Assembly (NCBI GenBank): GCA_947461795.1
Contig: CANHMG010000010.1
Coordinates: 1-39,610, forward strand
Direction: 5' to 3'
DNA: 39,610 nucleotides
Origin: Flavobacteriaceae bacterium
GTDB taxonomy: Bacteria; Bacteroidota; Bacteroidia; Flavobacteriales; Flavobacteriaceae
In this document: piece after piece, positions 1 to 7,376 of the stretch
Numbering within the stretch: the first letter of the stretch is position 1
How the letters are laid out: each line of letters begins with the position of its first letter
Made by a program: the position numbers and the translations under genes
The notes under the pieces: model-generated
The model's database searches: none
What the model was told of the DNA's origin: nothing
What the model saw: only the letters and a program-made list of their open reading frames with translations

Positions 1-1
1 A

Positions 2-1816
2 GAATGGCCAATCGATATTGCAATTGCCTTAATCTGGGTGGTCTTTGGGATCAACATGATTGGAACTATTTTAAGAAGAAGAGAGCGTCACTTATATGTT
101 GCGATTTGGTTTTACATCGCAACTTTTGTAACAGTGGCTGTATTGCATATTTTCAACAGTTTAGCATTACCAGTTTCAGGGTTAAAAAGTTATTCTGTTT
201 ATGCTGGAGTTCAAGATGCCTTAGTGCAATGGTGGTACGGACATAATGCAGTAGCCTTTTTCTTAACGACACCATTTTTAGGTTTGATGTATTATTTTAT
301 TCCAAAAGCGGCGAATCGTCCTGTTTATTCGTATCGACTTTCTATCGTTCACTTTTGGTCATTAATATTTATATATATCTGGGCTGGACCACACCATTTA
401 TTGTATTCCGCTTTGCCCAATTGGGCTCAAAATTTAGGAGTCGTATTTTCAATAATGTTGATTGCTCCTTCTTGGGGTGGGATGATAAATGGATTGTTAA
501 CACTAAGAGGTGTTTGGGATAAAGTTCGTGAAGAACCTGTTTTAAAATTCTTTGTAGTGGCAATTACAGGTTACGGAATGGCAACTTTAGAAGGACCAAT
601 GCTTTCTCTTAAAACCTTTAACGCTGTAGCGCATTATACCGATTGGATTATTGCTCACGTGCATGTTGGCGCATTAGCTTGGAATGGATTTATGGCGTTT
701 GGTATGATTTATTGGTTGATTCCACGCATGACAAAAGGGAAATTATATTCTTTGAAATTAGCCAATTTTCATTTCTGGATTGGGACTTTAGGAATTATCA
801 TCTATACCTTACCCATGTATGTTGCTGGTTTTACACAAGCTTCCATGTGGAAACAATTCAATCCTGACGGGACTTTAACTTATGGAAATTTCCTTGAAAC
901 GGTTACTCAGATTATGCCAATGTATTGGATGAGAGCAATTGGAGGAACAATGTATTTAATAGGTATGTTTGTTTTGGTTTACAACATTATTCAAACCGTT
1001 AGAGCGAATGCAGCTGTTGAAGATGAACTAGCTGAAGCTCCAGAACTTCAAAAAATTAGTGCTGGTAGAATTAAAGGTGAAAAATACCACTCTTGGTTAG
1101 AAAGAAGACCTATTCAGTTGACCATTTTTGCTACTGTTTCTATATTAATTGGCGGAATTATTCAAATTGTACCTACAATAATGGTGAAATCTAATATTCC
1201 AACCATTGCAAGTGTGAAGCCTTATACACCTTTAGAATTAGAAGGTAGAGATTTATACATTCGAGAAGGTTGTGTTGGTTGTCACTCTCAATCCGTTCGT
1301 CCGTTTAGAAGTGAAGTGGAGCGTTATGGTCCACAATCGAAAGCGGGAGAATTTGTGTACGATCACCCATTCTTGTGGGGTTCAAAACGTACGGGTCCCG
1401 ATTTGTTAAGAGAGGGAGGGAAGTATAATGACAATTGGCATTTCAATCATTTCTGGAGTCCACAAAGTATTTCTGCGGGTTCTATTATGCCAAGTTACCG
1501 ATGGTTGTTCGATAATGAACCTTTGAATATTGCCTTAACTCAAAAGAAAATGCAAGCTATGGCAACACTCGGAGTACCTTATTCTGAGGCTGATATTGCA
1601 AAAGCACCTGAAAATTTAAGAGCACAAGCGATTCAAATTGAGAACAACCTCAAAAACGATCCTGACTTTGTAAAAAGTTATGACGATAGTAAAAAGAAAG
1701 CAGCGGCAAAAGGAGAAAAATTTGTTCCAATGAATGAAAGAGAAATCGTAGCCTTGATTGCCTACATTCAAAGGTTAGGAACTGATATTAAAGTAAAAGA
1801 TAACATTAAAAAATAA
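2..1816 (+). CDS. ccoNO: cbb3-type cytochrome c oxidase, fused subunits I and II (CcoN-CcoO), 5' end missing
   Basis: This is the catalytic core of the high-affinity cbb3 terminal oxidase in the inner membrane, which reduces O2 to water and pumps protons. The reading frame is open from base 2, so the true start lies outside the window. The CcoN part keeps a His-His pair in GPHHLLY (bases 386-406, CuB ligands in the family) and the His-x-His haem ligands in IIAHVHVG (around 656-664). A linker leads into the CcoO part: a membrane anchor near 1110-1170, one c-type haem site CVGCH (1271-1285), and a likely axial Met in SIMPSYRW. Fusion of N and O in one chain is usual in Bacteroidota, whereas Proteobacteria have two genes. 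It is the first visible gene of a tightly packed operon. The function is certain from motifs and neighbours. Confidence 0.97.
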   Translation, partial: EWPIDIAIALIWVVFGINMIGTILRRRERHLYVAIWFYIATFVTVAVLHIFNSLALPVSGLKSYSVYAGVQDALVQWWYGHNAVAFFLTTPFLGLMYYFIPKAANRPVYSYRLSIVHFWSLIFIYIWAGPHHLLYSALPNWAQNLGVVFSIMLIAPSWGGMINGLLTLRGVWDKVREEPVLKFFVVAITGYGMATLEGPMLSLKTFNAVAHYTDWIIAHVHVGALAWNGFMAFGMIYWLIPRMTKGKLYSLKLANFHFWIGTLGIIIYTLPMYVAGFTQASMWKQFNPDGTLTYGNFLETVTQIMPMYWMRAIGGTMYLIGMFVLVYNIIQTVRANAAVEDELAEAPELQKISAGRIKGEKYHSWLERRPIQLTIFATVSILIGGIIQIVPTIMVKSNIPTIASVKPYTPLELEGRDLYIREGCVGCHSQSVRPFRSEVERYGPQSKAGEFVYDHPFLWGSKRTGPDLLREGGKYNDNWHFNHFWSPQSISAGSIMPSYRWLFDNEPLNIALTQKKMQAMATLGVPYSEADIAKAPENLRAQAIQIENNLKNDPDFVKSYDDSKKKAAAKGEKFVPMNEREIVALIAYIQRLGTDIKVKDNIKK

Positions 1817-1820
1817 AATC

Positions 1821-2000
1821 ATGTTCGAACAAATAAAACACAACATGGAAACAATCGCAGGAGTTTCTATCTATCCAATACTTTCATTATTGATATTTTT
1901 CATCTTTTTTGTAGTACTTGGTATATGGGTGTTCTCCTATAAAAAAGAAAAGATTGAGGAATTAAGTCATATTCCACTTAATGATAATCAAACCGTTTAA
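1821..2000 (+). CDS. ccoQ: CcoQ/FixQ-like small membrane subunit of cbb3 oxidase
   Basis: This is a 59-residue protein starting MFEQIKHNMETIAG, with one hydrophobic segment at about residues 15-41 and a charged tail YKKEKIEEL. The size, single membrane helix, short charged C-terminus and position between ccoNO and ccoP match CcoQ/FixQ, which stabilises the oxidase complex. It starts 4 bases after the ccoNO stop, so translation is probably coupled. The family has little sequence conservation, so the call rests mostly on context. Confidence 0.85.
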   Translation: MFEQIKHNMETIAGVSIYPILSLLIFFIFFVVLGIWVFSYKKEKIEELSHIPLNDNQTV

Positions 2001-2018
2001 TTTTTTAAAACCTAAAAA

Positions 2019-2951
2019 ATGAAAAAATTATTTCCAGTATATGTAAGAGTACCCGTTATTTTCTTCGCCGTTTTTGTGGCTCTTGAATATTTCATCGACT
2101 CTGGAGATCGTCCAGCTTTTATTAAGTATCCAATGGTTTCTTTATTTTTATTTGTCTTTCTGTTTTTATTAGTAGCCATTGAAATAATCGTAAATGCAAT
2201 AGATAACATTACCTATCATTTACTTACTGATGAGCAAAAAGCAAAATTAGAAGAAGTGACTACGATGAACATTACCGAAAGTCAATGGTATAAAAATATT
2301 CTAAAAGCCTTAACAAAATCACAACCCATCGAAAATGAAGGTAAGTTGATTCTTGATCATGATTATGATGGCATTAAGGAACTCGACAATACGTTGCCGC
2401 CTTGGTGGGTGTATTTGTTTTATGGTTGTATTGTATTTGCGGCAGTTTATTTAGTTCGCTATGAAATTATGGGTGGAGACAATCAAGAAATGGAGCTTAA
2501 AAATGAAATGGCTCAAGCTAAAATTGATGTGGCTGAATATATGAAAACGGCACCTGATCTTATGGATGAAGAATCCGTTACTGTATTAACTGACGCATCT
2601 TCATTAAGTGAAGGTAAAACTATTTTCACAGCCAATTGTGTGGTATGTCATCGTTCAGATGCTGGTGGAAAAATAGGACCAAACTTAACAGATGATCATT
2701 GGATTTTGGGAGGTGGAATCAAAAATATATTTCATACGTTAGAACATGGAGGCCGAGATGGGAAAGGGATGATTTCATGGAAAGGAACTCTTAAACCTAG
2801 TGAAATGCAGAAAGTTGCAAGTTATGTATTGTCGCTTAAAGGAAGCAATCCAAAAGACTCTAAAGCTCCGGATGGCGAAATATGGATAGATCCGAAAGTT
2901 TCAAAATCAGAGGCAGTATCAGCAATTGATACAACTCAAGTTAAAAAATAA
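2019..2951 (+). CDS. ccoP: cbb3 oxidase subunit III (CcoP), mono-haem form
   Basis: This is the membrane-anchored c-type cytochrome that delivers electrons to CcoNO. The 310-residue protein has two N-terminal hydrophobic segments (about 7-23 and 30-52), a further membrane helix near 128-147 after the conserved LPPWWVYLF stretch of the CcoP N-terminal domain, and a C-terminal cytochrome c domain. There is only one haem-binding motif, CVVCH at residue 207 (bases 2637-2651). The axial Met is probably in KGMISWKG. Proteobacterial CcoP carries two CxxCH motifs. A single-haem form is common in Bacteroidota, but it means the visible complex has two c haems rather than three. The tail after residue 280 is polar and looks disordered. 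The gene lies 3 bases before ccoG. Confidence 0.95.
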   Translation: MKKLFPVYVRVPVIFFAVFVALEYFIDSGDRPAFIKYPMVSLFLFVFLFLLVAIEIIVNAIDNITYHLLTDEQKAKLEEVTTMNITESQWYKNILKALTKSQPIENEGKLILDHDYDGIKELDNTLPPWWVYLFYGCIVFAAVYLVRYEIMGGDNQEMELKNEMAQAKIDVAEYMKTAPDLMDEESVTVLTDASSLSEGKTIFTANCVVCHRSDAGGKIGPNLTDDHWILGGGIKNIFHTLEHGGRDGKGMISWKGTLKPSEMQKVASYVLSLKGSNPKDSKAPDGEIWIDPKVSKSEAVSAIDTTQVKK

Positions 2952-2954
2952 ATA

Positions 2955-4373
2955 ATGTCAAAACTACCTGACGAAGCTTTTAGAGATACTATCGGAACAA
3001 TTGATGAAGCTGGGAATAGGAAATTTATTTTTCCTAAAAAGCCATCAGGGAAGTTTTATGACTACCGAAAGTGGGTCAGTTATTTCTTATTGCTAGTCTT
3101 GGTTGCGAATCCATTTGTAAAAATTCACGGGCATCAGTTTATGATGTTCAATGTGTTAGAACGTCGATTCAATATTTTTGGGTTCCCATTTTGGCCTCAG
3201 GATTTTTATTTGTTCGTTCTATTTATGATTGTTGGCGTAGTATTCGTCATTTTATTTACAGTTATTTTCGGTAGAATATTTTGCGGATGGATTTGCCCAC
3301 AAACTATTTTTCTAGAAATGGTTTTTCGTAGAATTGAATATTGGATCGAAGGAGATCGTGGTGCTCAAATTCGTTTAGCCAAACAAGAATGGAATGCGGA
3401 GAAGATTCGCAAAAAAGGAATCAAATGGTTTATTTTTTTAATTATATCCTTTTTCATTGCAAACGTATTTTTGGCTTACTTAATCAGTAGTGATGAATTG
3501 TTTAAAATGATAACCGATGGTCCTGAAACTCATATAAGTACTTTGATATCCTTGTTGATTTTTACAGGTGTTTTCTATTTTATTTTCGTTTGGTTTCGAG
3601 AACAAGTGTGTATTATTGCTTGCCCTTACGGAAGATTGCAAGGCGTTTTATTAGACAACAAATCCATCAATGTTGCCTACGATTTTGTAAGAGGTGAGAA
3701 AGAAATTGGGCGTGCTAAATTCAATAAACAAGAAGACCGAGCCACAACAGGAAAAGGTGATTGCATCGATTGTCATCTTTGTGTGCACGTCTGTCCAACT
3801 GGAATAGACATCAGAAACGGAACACAATTAGAATGTATTAATTGTACCGCATGTATAGATGAATGTGATACAATTATGAAAAGTGTTGGTTTACCTAATG
3901 GTTTAATTCGGTATGCTTCTGAAGATGAAATTGAGAATAAAACCAAGTTTAAATTTACTTCTAGAATGAAAGGCTACACAGCAGTTTTATTCATTTTGGT
4001 TGGCATATTAACTGGATTGTTATTTATTCGAAACGAAGTAGAAACAACAATTTTTAGATTGCCTGGACAGCTATTTGAGCATAAAGGAGAGGATATAAGT
4101 AACATCTATACTTTTAAAATTATTAATAAAACGAACACCGATTTTAATGACATTCATTTTAAATTAAGAAATATTAAAGGTGTAATTAATGTTGTGGGAC
4201 AGCAAGAATTTAAAGTAAAAGCGCAAGGAATGGCTGAAGGAACATTGTTTGTTCAGATTCATCAGTACTTATTAGAAAATGATCGTACCAAATTAAAAAT
4301 TGAAGTTTATAACGAAAATAAAAAAATTGAAACCACAACGACCAATTTCTTAAGTCCGAGGAGTTTCGATTAA
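2955..4373 (+). CDS. ccoG: cytochrome c oxidase accessory protein CcoG (FixG family), membrane ferredoxin
   Basis: CcoG is an iron-sulphur membrane protein needed for cbb3 assembly; family members reduce copper for delivery to the oxidase. The 472-residue sequence has several membrane helices, including YFLLLVLVANPF, a long one ending in GRIFCGWICPQ, and one near residue 345. Conserved cysteines lie in FCGWICPQ and VCIIACPYGR. A two-cluster 4Fe-4S ferredoxin region follows (CIDCHLCVHVCP and CINCTACIDEC). The C-terminal ~120 residues form the Ig-like FixG domain. ATG at 2955 is 3 bases past the ccoP stop. Length and motifs are normal for the family. Confidence 0.96.
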   Translation: MSKLPDEAFRDTIGTIDEAGNRKFIFPKKPSGKFYDYRKWVSYFLLLVLVANPFVKIHGHQFMMFNVLERRFNIFGFPFWPQDFYLFVLFMIVGVVFVILFTVIFGRIFCGWICPQTIFLEMVFRRIEYWIEGDRGAQIRLAKQEWNAEKIRKKGIKWFIFLIISFFIANVFLAYLISSDELFKMITDGPETHISTLISLLIFTGVFYFIFVWFREQVCIIACPYGRLQGVLLDNKSINVAYDFVRGEKEIGRAKFNKQEDRATTGKGDCIDCHLCVHVCPTGIDIRNGTQLECINCTACIDECDTIMKSVGLPNGLIRYASEDEIENKTKFKFTSRMKGYTAVLFILVGILTGLLFIRNEVETTIFRLPGQLFEHKGEDISNIYTFKIINKTNTDFNDIHFKLRNIKGVINVVGQQEFKVKAQGMAEGTLFVQIHQYLLENDRTKLKIEVYNENKKIETTTTNFLSPRSFD

Positions 4374-4386
4374 ACATATAGATATA

Positions 4387-4866
4387 ATGGAATCAACTAT
4401 GAATACTAAAAAGAATATGCGAATCAATTGGGGAACTTCTATTGTAATTGCTTTCATATTGTTCGCAAGTTTCATTTTGTATTTTATCATCAAAGTCGAA
4501 ACAAATGCTAAATATGAAAACGAATTAGTTGTTGAAGAATATTATAAGCACGACGCACACTTTGGTGAAGAAATGGTTAAAATTCAAAATGCACATGATT
4601 TAGTTGAAAAACCATCCATAATGAACACTGCTGAAGGAATAACAGTCCGATTTCCTAGTGTAATGTATATCAATAAAATAAAAGGAAAAGTGTCCTTCTA
4701 TAGACCGTCTAATAAAAAATTAGATTTCGAAGTTCCAATTTCGTTGTCTAGTCCAACTTTGCTCATACCTAAATTAAAATTGGTAGGCGGTCTTTGGGAC
4801 ATTTCTATTTTCTGGAGTTATGAAGGGAAAGAGTTTATTTCTAAAGAAACCATTTATTTTAAATAA
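4387..4866 (+). CDS. FixH/CcoH-like cbb3 oxidase assembly protein
   Basis: This is a 159-residue protein with one N-terminal membrane helix (about residues 15-36) and a periplasmic beta-rich domain containing the conserved NYEN-like stretch ENELVVEEYYKHD. It matches the FixH family, single-span proteins that help assemble the cbb3 complex, and it follows ccoG as expected. A second ATG five codons downstream (base 4402, MNTKKNMRINWG) could be the true start, because the first five residues add nothing recognisable. It is part of the operon, with 13 bases after ccoG. Confidence 0.85.
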   Translation: MESTMNTKKNMRINWGTSIVIAFILFASFILYFIIKVETNAKYENELVVEEYYKHDAHFGEEMVKIQNAHDLVEKPSIMNTAEGITVRFPSVMYINKIKGKVSFYRPSNKKLDFEVPISLSSPTLLIPKLKLVGGLWDISIFWSYEGKEFISKETIYFK

Positions 4867-4872
4867 TGAGTT

Positions 4873-5574
4873 ATGTTATATACGGCATTTCTTTTTGGGT
4901 TAATTAGCAGTTTGCATTGCATCGGAATGTGTGGCCCTATTGCAATGATGTTGCCCGTAGCAAGAAATAATCCAACAAAAAAGGTACTGCAAATAATCAC
5001 TTATCATATAGGTAGGTTATCTGCTTATGCATCAATAGGTTTCTTTTTCGGACTGTTAGGAAAAGGTTTATTTCTGGCTGGAATACAACAACAACTTTCT
5101 ATTTTTATTGGTATTGCAATCATTATTGTAATTGTAATTCCTGAAAAAATTTTTGCACGGTATAACTTTTCAAAACCGGTTTACCAATTAATTTCAAAAG
5201 TTAAAACTACTCTCGGAAATCAATTCAAAAATGGCAGTTACCAATCACTATTTACAATCGGAATCCTCAACGGATTTTTACCTTGTGGCTTGGTATATGT
5301 GGCTTTATTTGGTGCTATCGCGATGCAAAGTGCAGGTTTTGGAACCCTATACATGATTTTATTTGGTTTAGGAACTGTTCCGATGATGAGTAGTGTTGTA
5401 TATATGAATTCATTTATTTCTATTCCTTTCCGAAATAAAATTCAAAAAATAATTCCCTACGCAGCCATACTTATTGGTATTTTGTTTATTTTTAGGGGAT
5501 TAGGATTAGGGATTCCGTATGTATCTCCTTCGAACCTTACTCTTTTTGTGCAACAACAACCGAATTGTCATTAA
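4873..5574 (+). CDS. SafE/TauE-like (UreH/DsbD-type) membrane protein of the cco operon
   Basis: This 233-residue protein has about six membrane helices. It matches the family annotated as sulfite exporter TauE/SafE, in the subgroup with a DsbD/UreH-like transmembrane domain. Two features support that subgroup: the N-terminal SLHCIGMCGPIAM motif with paired cysteines and the FLPCGLVYVAL motif in the second half. Members near cbb3 genes are thought to act in metal or redox supply for oxidase assembly, but the substrate is unknown. Sulfite export should not be assumed. The gene begins 6 bases after the fixH-like stop, which places it in the same transcript. Confidence 0.8.
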   Translation: MLYTAFLFGLISSLHCIGMCGPIAMMLPVARNNPTKKVLQIITYHIGRLSAYASIGFFFGLLGKGLFLAGIQQQLSIFIGIAIIIVIVIPEKIFARYNFSKPVYQLISKVKTTLGNQFKNGSYQSLFTIGILNGFLPCGLVYVALFGAIAMQSAGFGTLYMILFGLGTVPMMSSVVYMNSFISIPFRNKIQKIIPYAAILIGILFIFRGLGLGIPYVSPSNLTLFVQQQPNCH

Positions 5575-5610
5575 ACCTTTGAATTTTATTATTTTAAACT
5601 GCTTACTATT

Positions 5611-5841
5611 ATGGAGAAACACGATTTATTACATGAGTTTCCTGAACATCAGGATAAAATACATCTATTAAAAACTGAGAATAAATATTTCAGGAAATTA
5701 TTTGATGATTATCACGAATTAGACCATCAGCTTTTGAGAATGAAATCAGGTATTGAAACAGTAACTGATGAGGCATTAAAAGAATTAAAAGCACATTCAT
5801 TACATCTAAAAGACGAGCTCTATAAGATGATTAAAGACTAA
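5611..5841 (+). CDS. YdcH-type (DUF465) small helical protein
   Basis: This 76-residue protein is acidic and helical. It starts MEKHDLLHEFPEH and carries the DDYHELDHQLLRM stretch typical of the YdcH/DUF465 family, which folds as a short helical hairpin and has no settled function. It lies 36 bases after the membrane protein and ends at the palindromic terminator, so it is probably the last gene of the cco transcript. No membrane segment or cysteine is present. Confidence 0.8.
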   Translation: MEKHDLLHEFPEHQDKIHLLKTENKYFRKLFDDYHELDHQLLRMKSGIETVTDEALKELKAHSLHLKDELYKMIKD

Positions 5842-5872
5842 AAAAAAACACGTCAATTGACGTGTTTTTTTT
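5841..5872. terminator. Perfect palindromic bidirectional terminator between the cco operon and hemN
   Basis: The 32-base sequence is a perfect palindrome: eight A, CACGTCAATTGACGTG, eight T. It has a GC-containing stem and a U-run in both directions. It begins at the last base of the YdcH stop codon and ends 4 bases before the hemN stop, so it can serve both convergent transcripts. Confidence 0.9.
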
Positions 5873-5876
5873 AGTT

Positions 5877-7241
5877 TTATACTGTCATTGAAAATAAGGA
5901 TGTATCAGGTAATTTACGTTTTAGCCTTAAATCGAAAGCCATACAAATGTTGCGAACAAAGGGTTTTCCAGCTTCTGTGACATTAATTCCATTGGTATTA
6001 ATATGTAGTAAACCATCTTTTTCCATTTCTTTTAATTGCAGTATTATTTCCGGAATATGTGCTAAATAATCCTTAGAATCTTTCCATGAAGTTTCGAACT
6101 GGCACATCAAATTTAGGATGTGTTTTCGAATAATCAAATCTTCATTTGTCAATAAATGACCTTTAAGAATGGGCAATTTATCCCATTCCAAGAGTTGATA
6201 ATAATCTTCTAAATTTTTTACATTTTGGGCAAAACTATACCAACTATCACTTATTGAGGAAACACCTAGTCCAATCATTACTTGTGTTTTGGAAGCACTA
6301 TATCCCATAAAGTTTCGATGTAAATTATTAGTATTAAATGCAACATACAAACTATCTGTTTTTAGTGCAAAATGATCCATGCCAATTTCATAATAATCAT
6401 TTTCAAAAAGCAATTGTTTGCCAACTTCATATAGTTCTCTTTTGACATCATCTTTCGGAACGTCTTCCTCTTTAAAACCTCGCTGCCCGTTTCCTTTTAT
6501 CCACGGAACATGAGCATAACTATAAAATGCCAAGCGATCAGGTTGTAAAGATTTAGTTTTTTCGATGGTATCAATAACATCTTCTACTGTTTGGAAAGGC
6601 AGACCAAATATCAAATCATGTCCGATAGAAGTATAGCCAATTTCTTTCGCCCAAAATGTGACTTTGGCTACGTTATGAAAGGATTGTTCTCTATGAATCG
6701 CTTTTTGGACTTTTTCAGAATAATCTTGCACACCAAAACTTACTCTTCGAAAGCCTAAATCGTATAATTTTTGCAAATGAGCTCGAGTAGTATTGTTAGG
6801 ATGTCCTTCAAAACTAAATTCATAGGTTTCTGCTTTTTTAGCATGGCAAAAAATCCCATTGATGAGATCTTCAAGATTTTTAGTGGAAAAGAAAGTTGGA
6901 GTTCCGCCACCCAAATGAATTTCTTTAACAATTGGAGTCTCTTCTAAAATTTTACAATACAACACCCATTCTTTTAAAACAGCTTCAATATAAGGATGTT
7001 CAACTTCGTGATTTTTGGTGATACGTTTGTTGCATCCACAAAAAGTACACATGCTTTCACAGAATGGAAGATGAATATATAGGCTAATCCCTTCTTTTGA
7101 GTTGCTTTTTAAAAATGATTTTTTTAAAGTATCAACCCAAATTTCATTCGAAAAATTTTCATCATCCCAATAGGGAACCGTTGGATAACTTGTGTATCTT
7201 GGACCTGGAACATTGTATTTTTGAATTAATGAAGTCGCCAT
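5877..7241 (-). CDS. hemN: Oxygen-independent coproporphyrinogen III oxidase (radical SAM)
   Basis: HemN converts coproporphyrinogen III to protoporphyrinogen IX without O2, an anaerobic or micro-oxic step of haem synthesis. The 454-residue protein has the HemN cluster motif CESMCTFCGC (C61, C65, C68, with the extra C70 that marks true HemN), preceded by YIHLPF and followed by the SAM-binding stretch LGGGTPTF. The family N-terminus KYNVPGPRYTSYPT is present, as is the C-terminal HemN domain. The length is normal. It faces the cco operon, fitting haem supply to the oxidase. Its upstream region holds a good promoter with an FNR/CRP-like repeat. Confidence 0.96.
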   Translation of the reverse strand: MATSLIQKYNVPGPRYTSYPTVPYWDDENFSNEIWVDTLKKSFLKSNSKEGISLYIHLPFCESMCTFCGCNKRITKNHEVEHPYIEAVLKEWVLYCKILEETPIVKEIHLGGGTPTFFSTKNLEDLINGIFCHAKKAETYEFSFEGHPNNTTRAHLQKLYDLGFRRVSFGVQDYSEKVQKAIHREQSFHNVAKVTFWAKEIGYTSIGHDLIFGLPFQTVEDVIDTIEKTKSLQPDRLAFYSYAHVPWIKGNGQRGFKEEDVPKDDVKRELYEVGKQLLFENDYYEIGMDHFALKTDSLYVAFNTNNLHRNFMGYSASKTQVMIGLGVSSISDSWYSFAQNVKNLEDYYQLLEWDKLPILKGHLLTNEDLIIRKHILNLMCQFETSWKDSKDYLAHIPEIILQLKEMEKDGLLHINTNGINVTEAGKPFVRNICMAFDLRLKRKLPDTSLFSMTV

Positions 7242-7261
7242 TTATATGGAATTTGATCCTT

Positions 7262-7305
7262 CAAAAATAGAGTAGTCTTGAGTAATTTTCAATGACAAAT
7301 ATCAT
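7262..7305 (-). promoter_or_regulatory. hemN promoter with FNR/CRP-like inverted repeat
   Basis: Read on the minus strand, a TATTTTTG box (7262-7269) fits the Bacteroidota -7 consensus TAnnTTTG. A TTG (7290-7292) lies 20 bases upstream as the -33 element. Just behind it is ATGATATTTGTCAT (7292-7305), an inverted repeat of the form ATGAy-N4-rTCAT that resembles an FNR (TTGAT-N4-ATCAA) or CRP-type half-site pair. Its centre falls about 40 bases before the predicted transcription start, the usual place for a class II activator. Confidence 0.55.
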
Positions 7306-7318
7306 ATTATGTGTTATC

Positions 7319-7354
7319 AAAAAAAAACCTCGTATTCCATAAAATACAAGGTTT
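7319..7354 (-). terminator. Terminator of the DUF349 gene
   Basis: On the minus strand, AAACCTTGTATT and AATACGAGGTTT form an 11-12 bp stem with one mismatch and a short loop, followed by a run of T. It lies about 20 bases after the DUF349 stop. Confidence 0.75.
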
Positions 7355-7376
7355 ATATTAATAAAAAGAAAACAAT

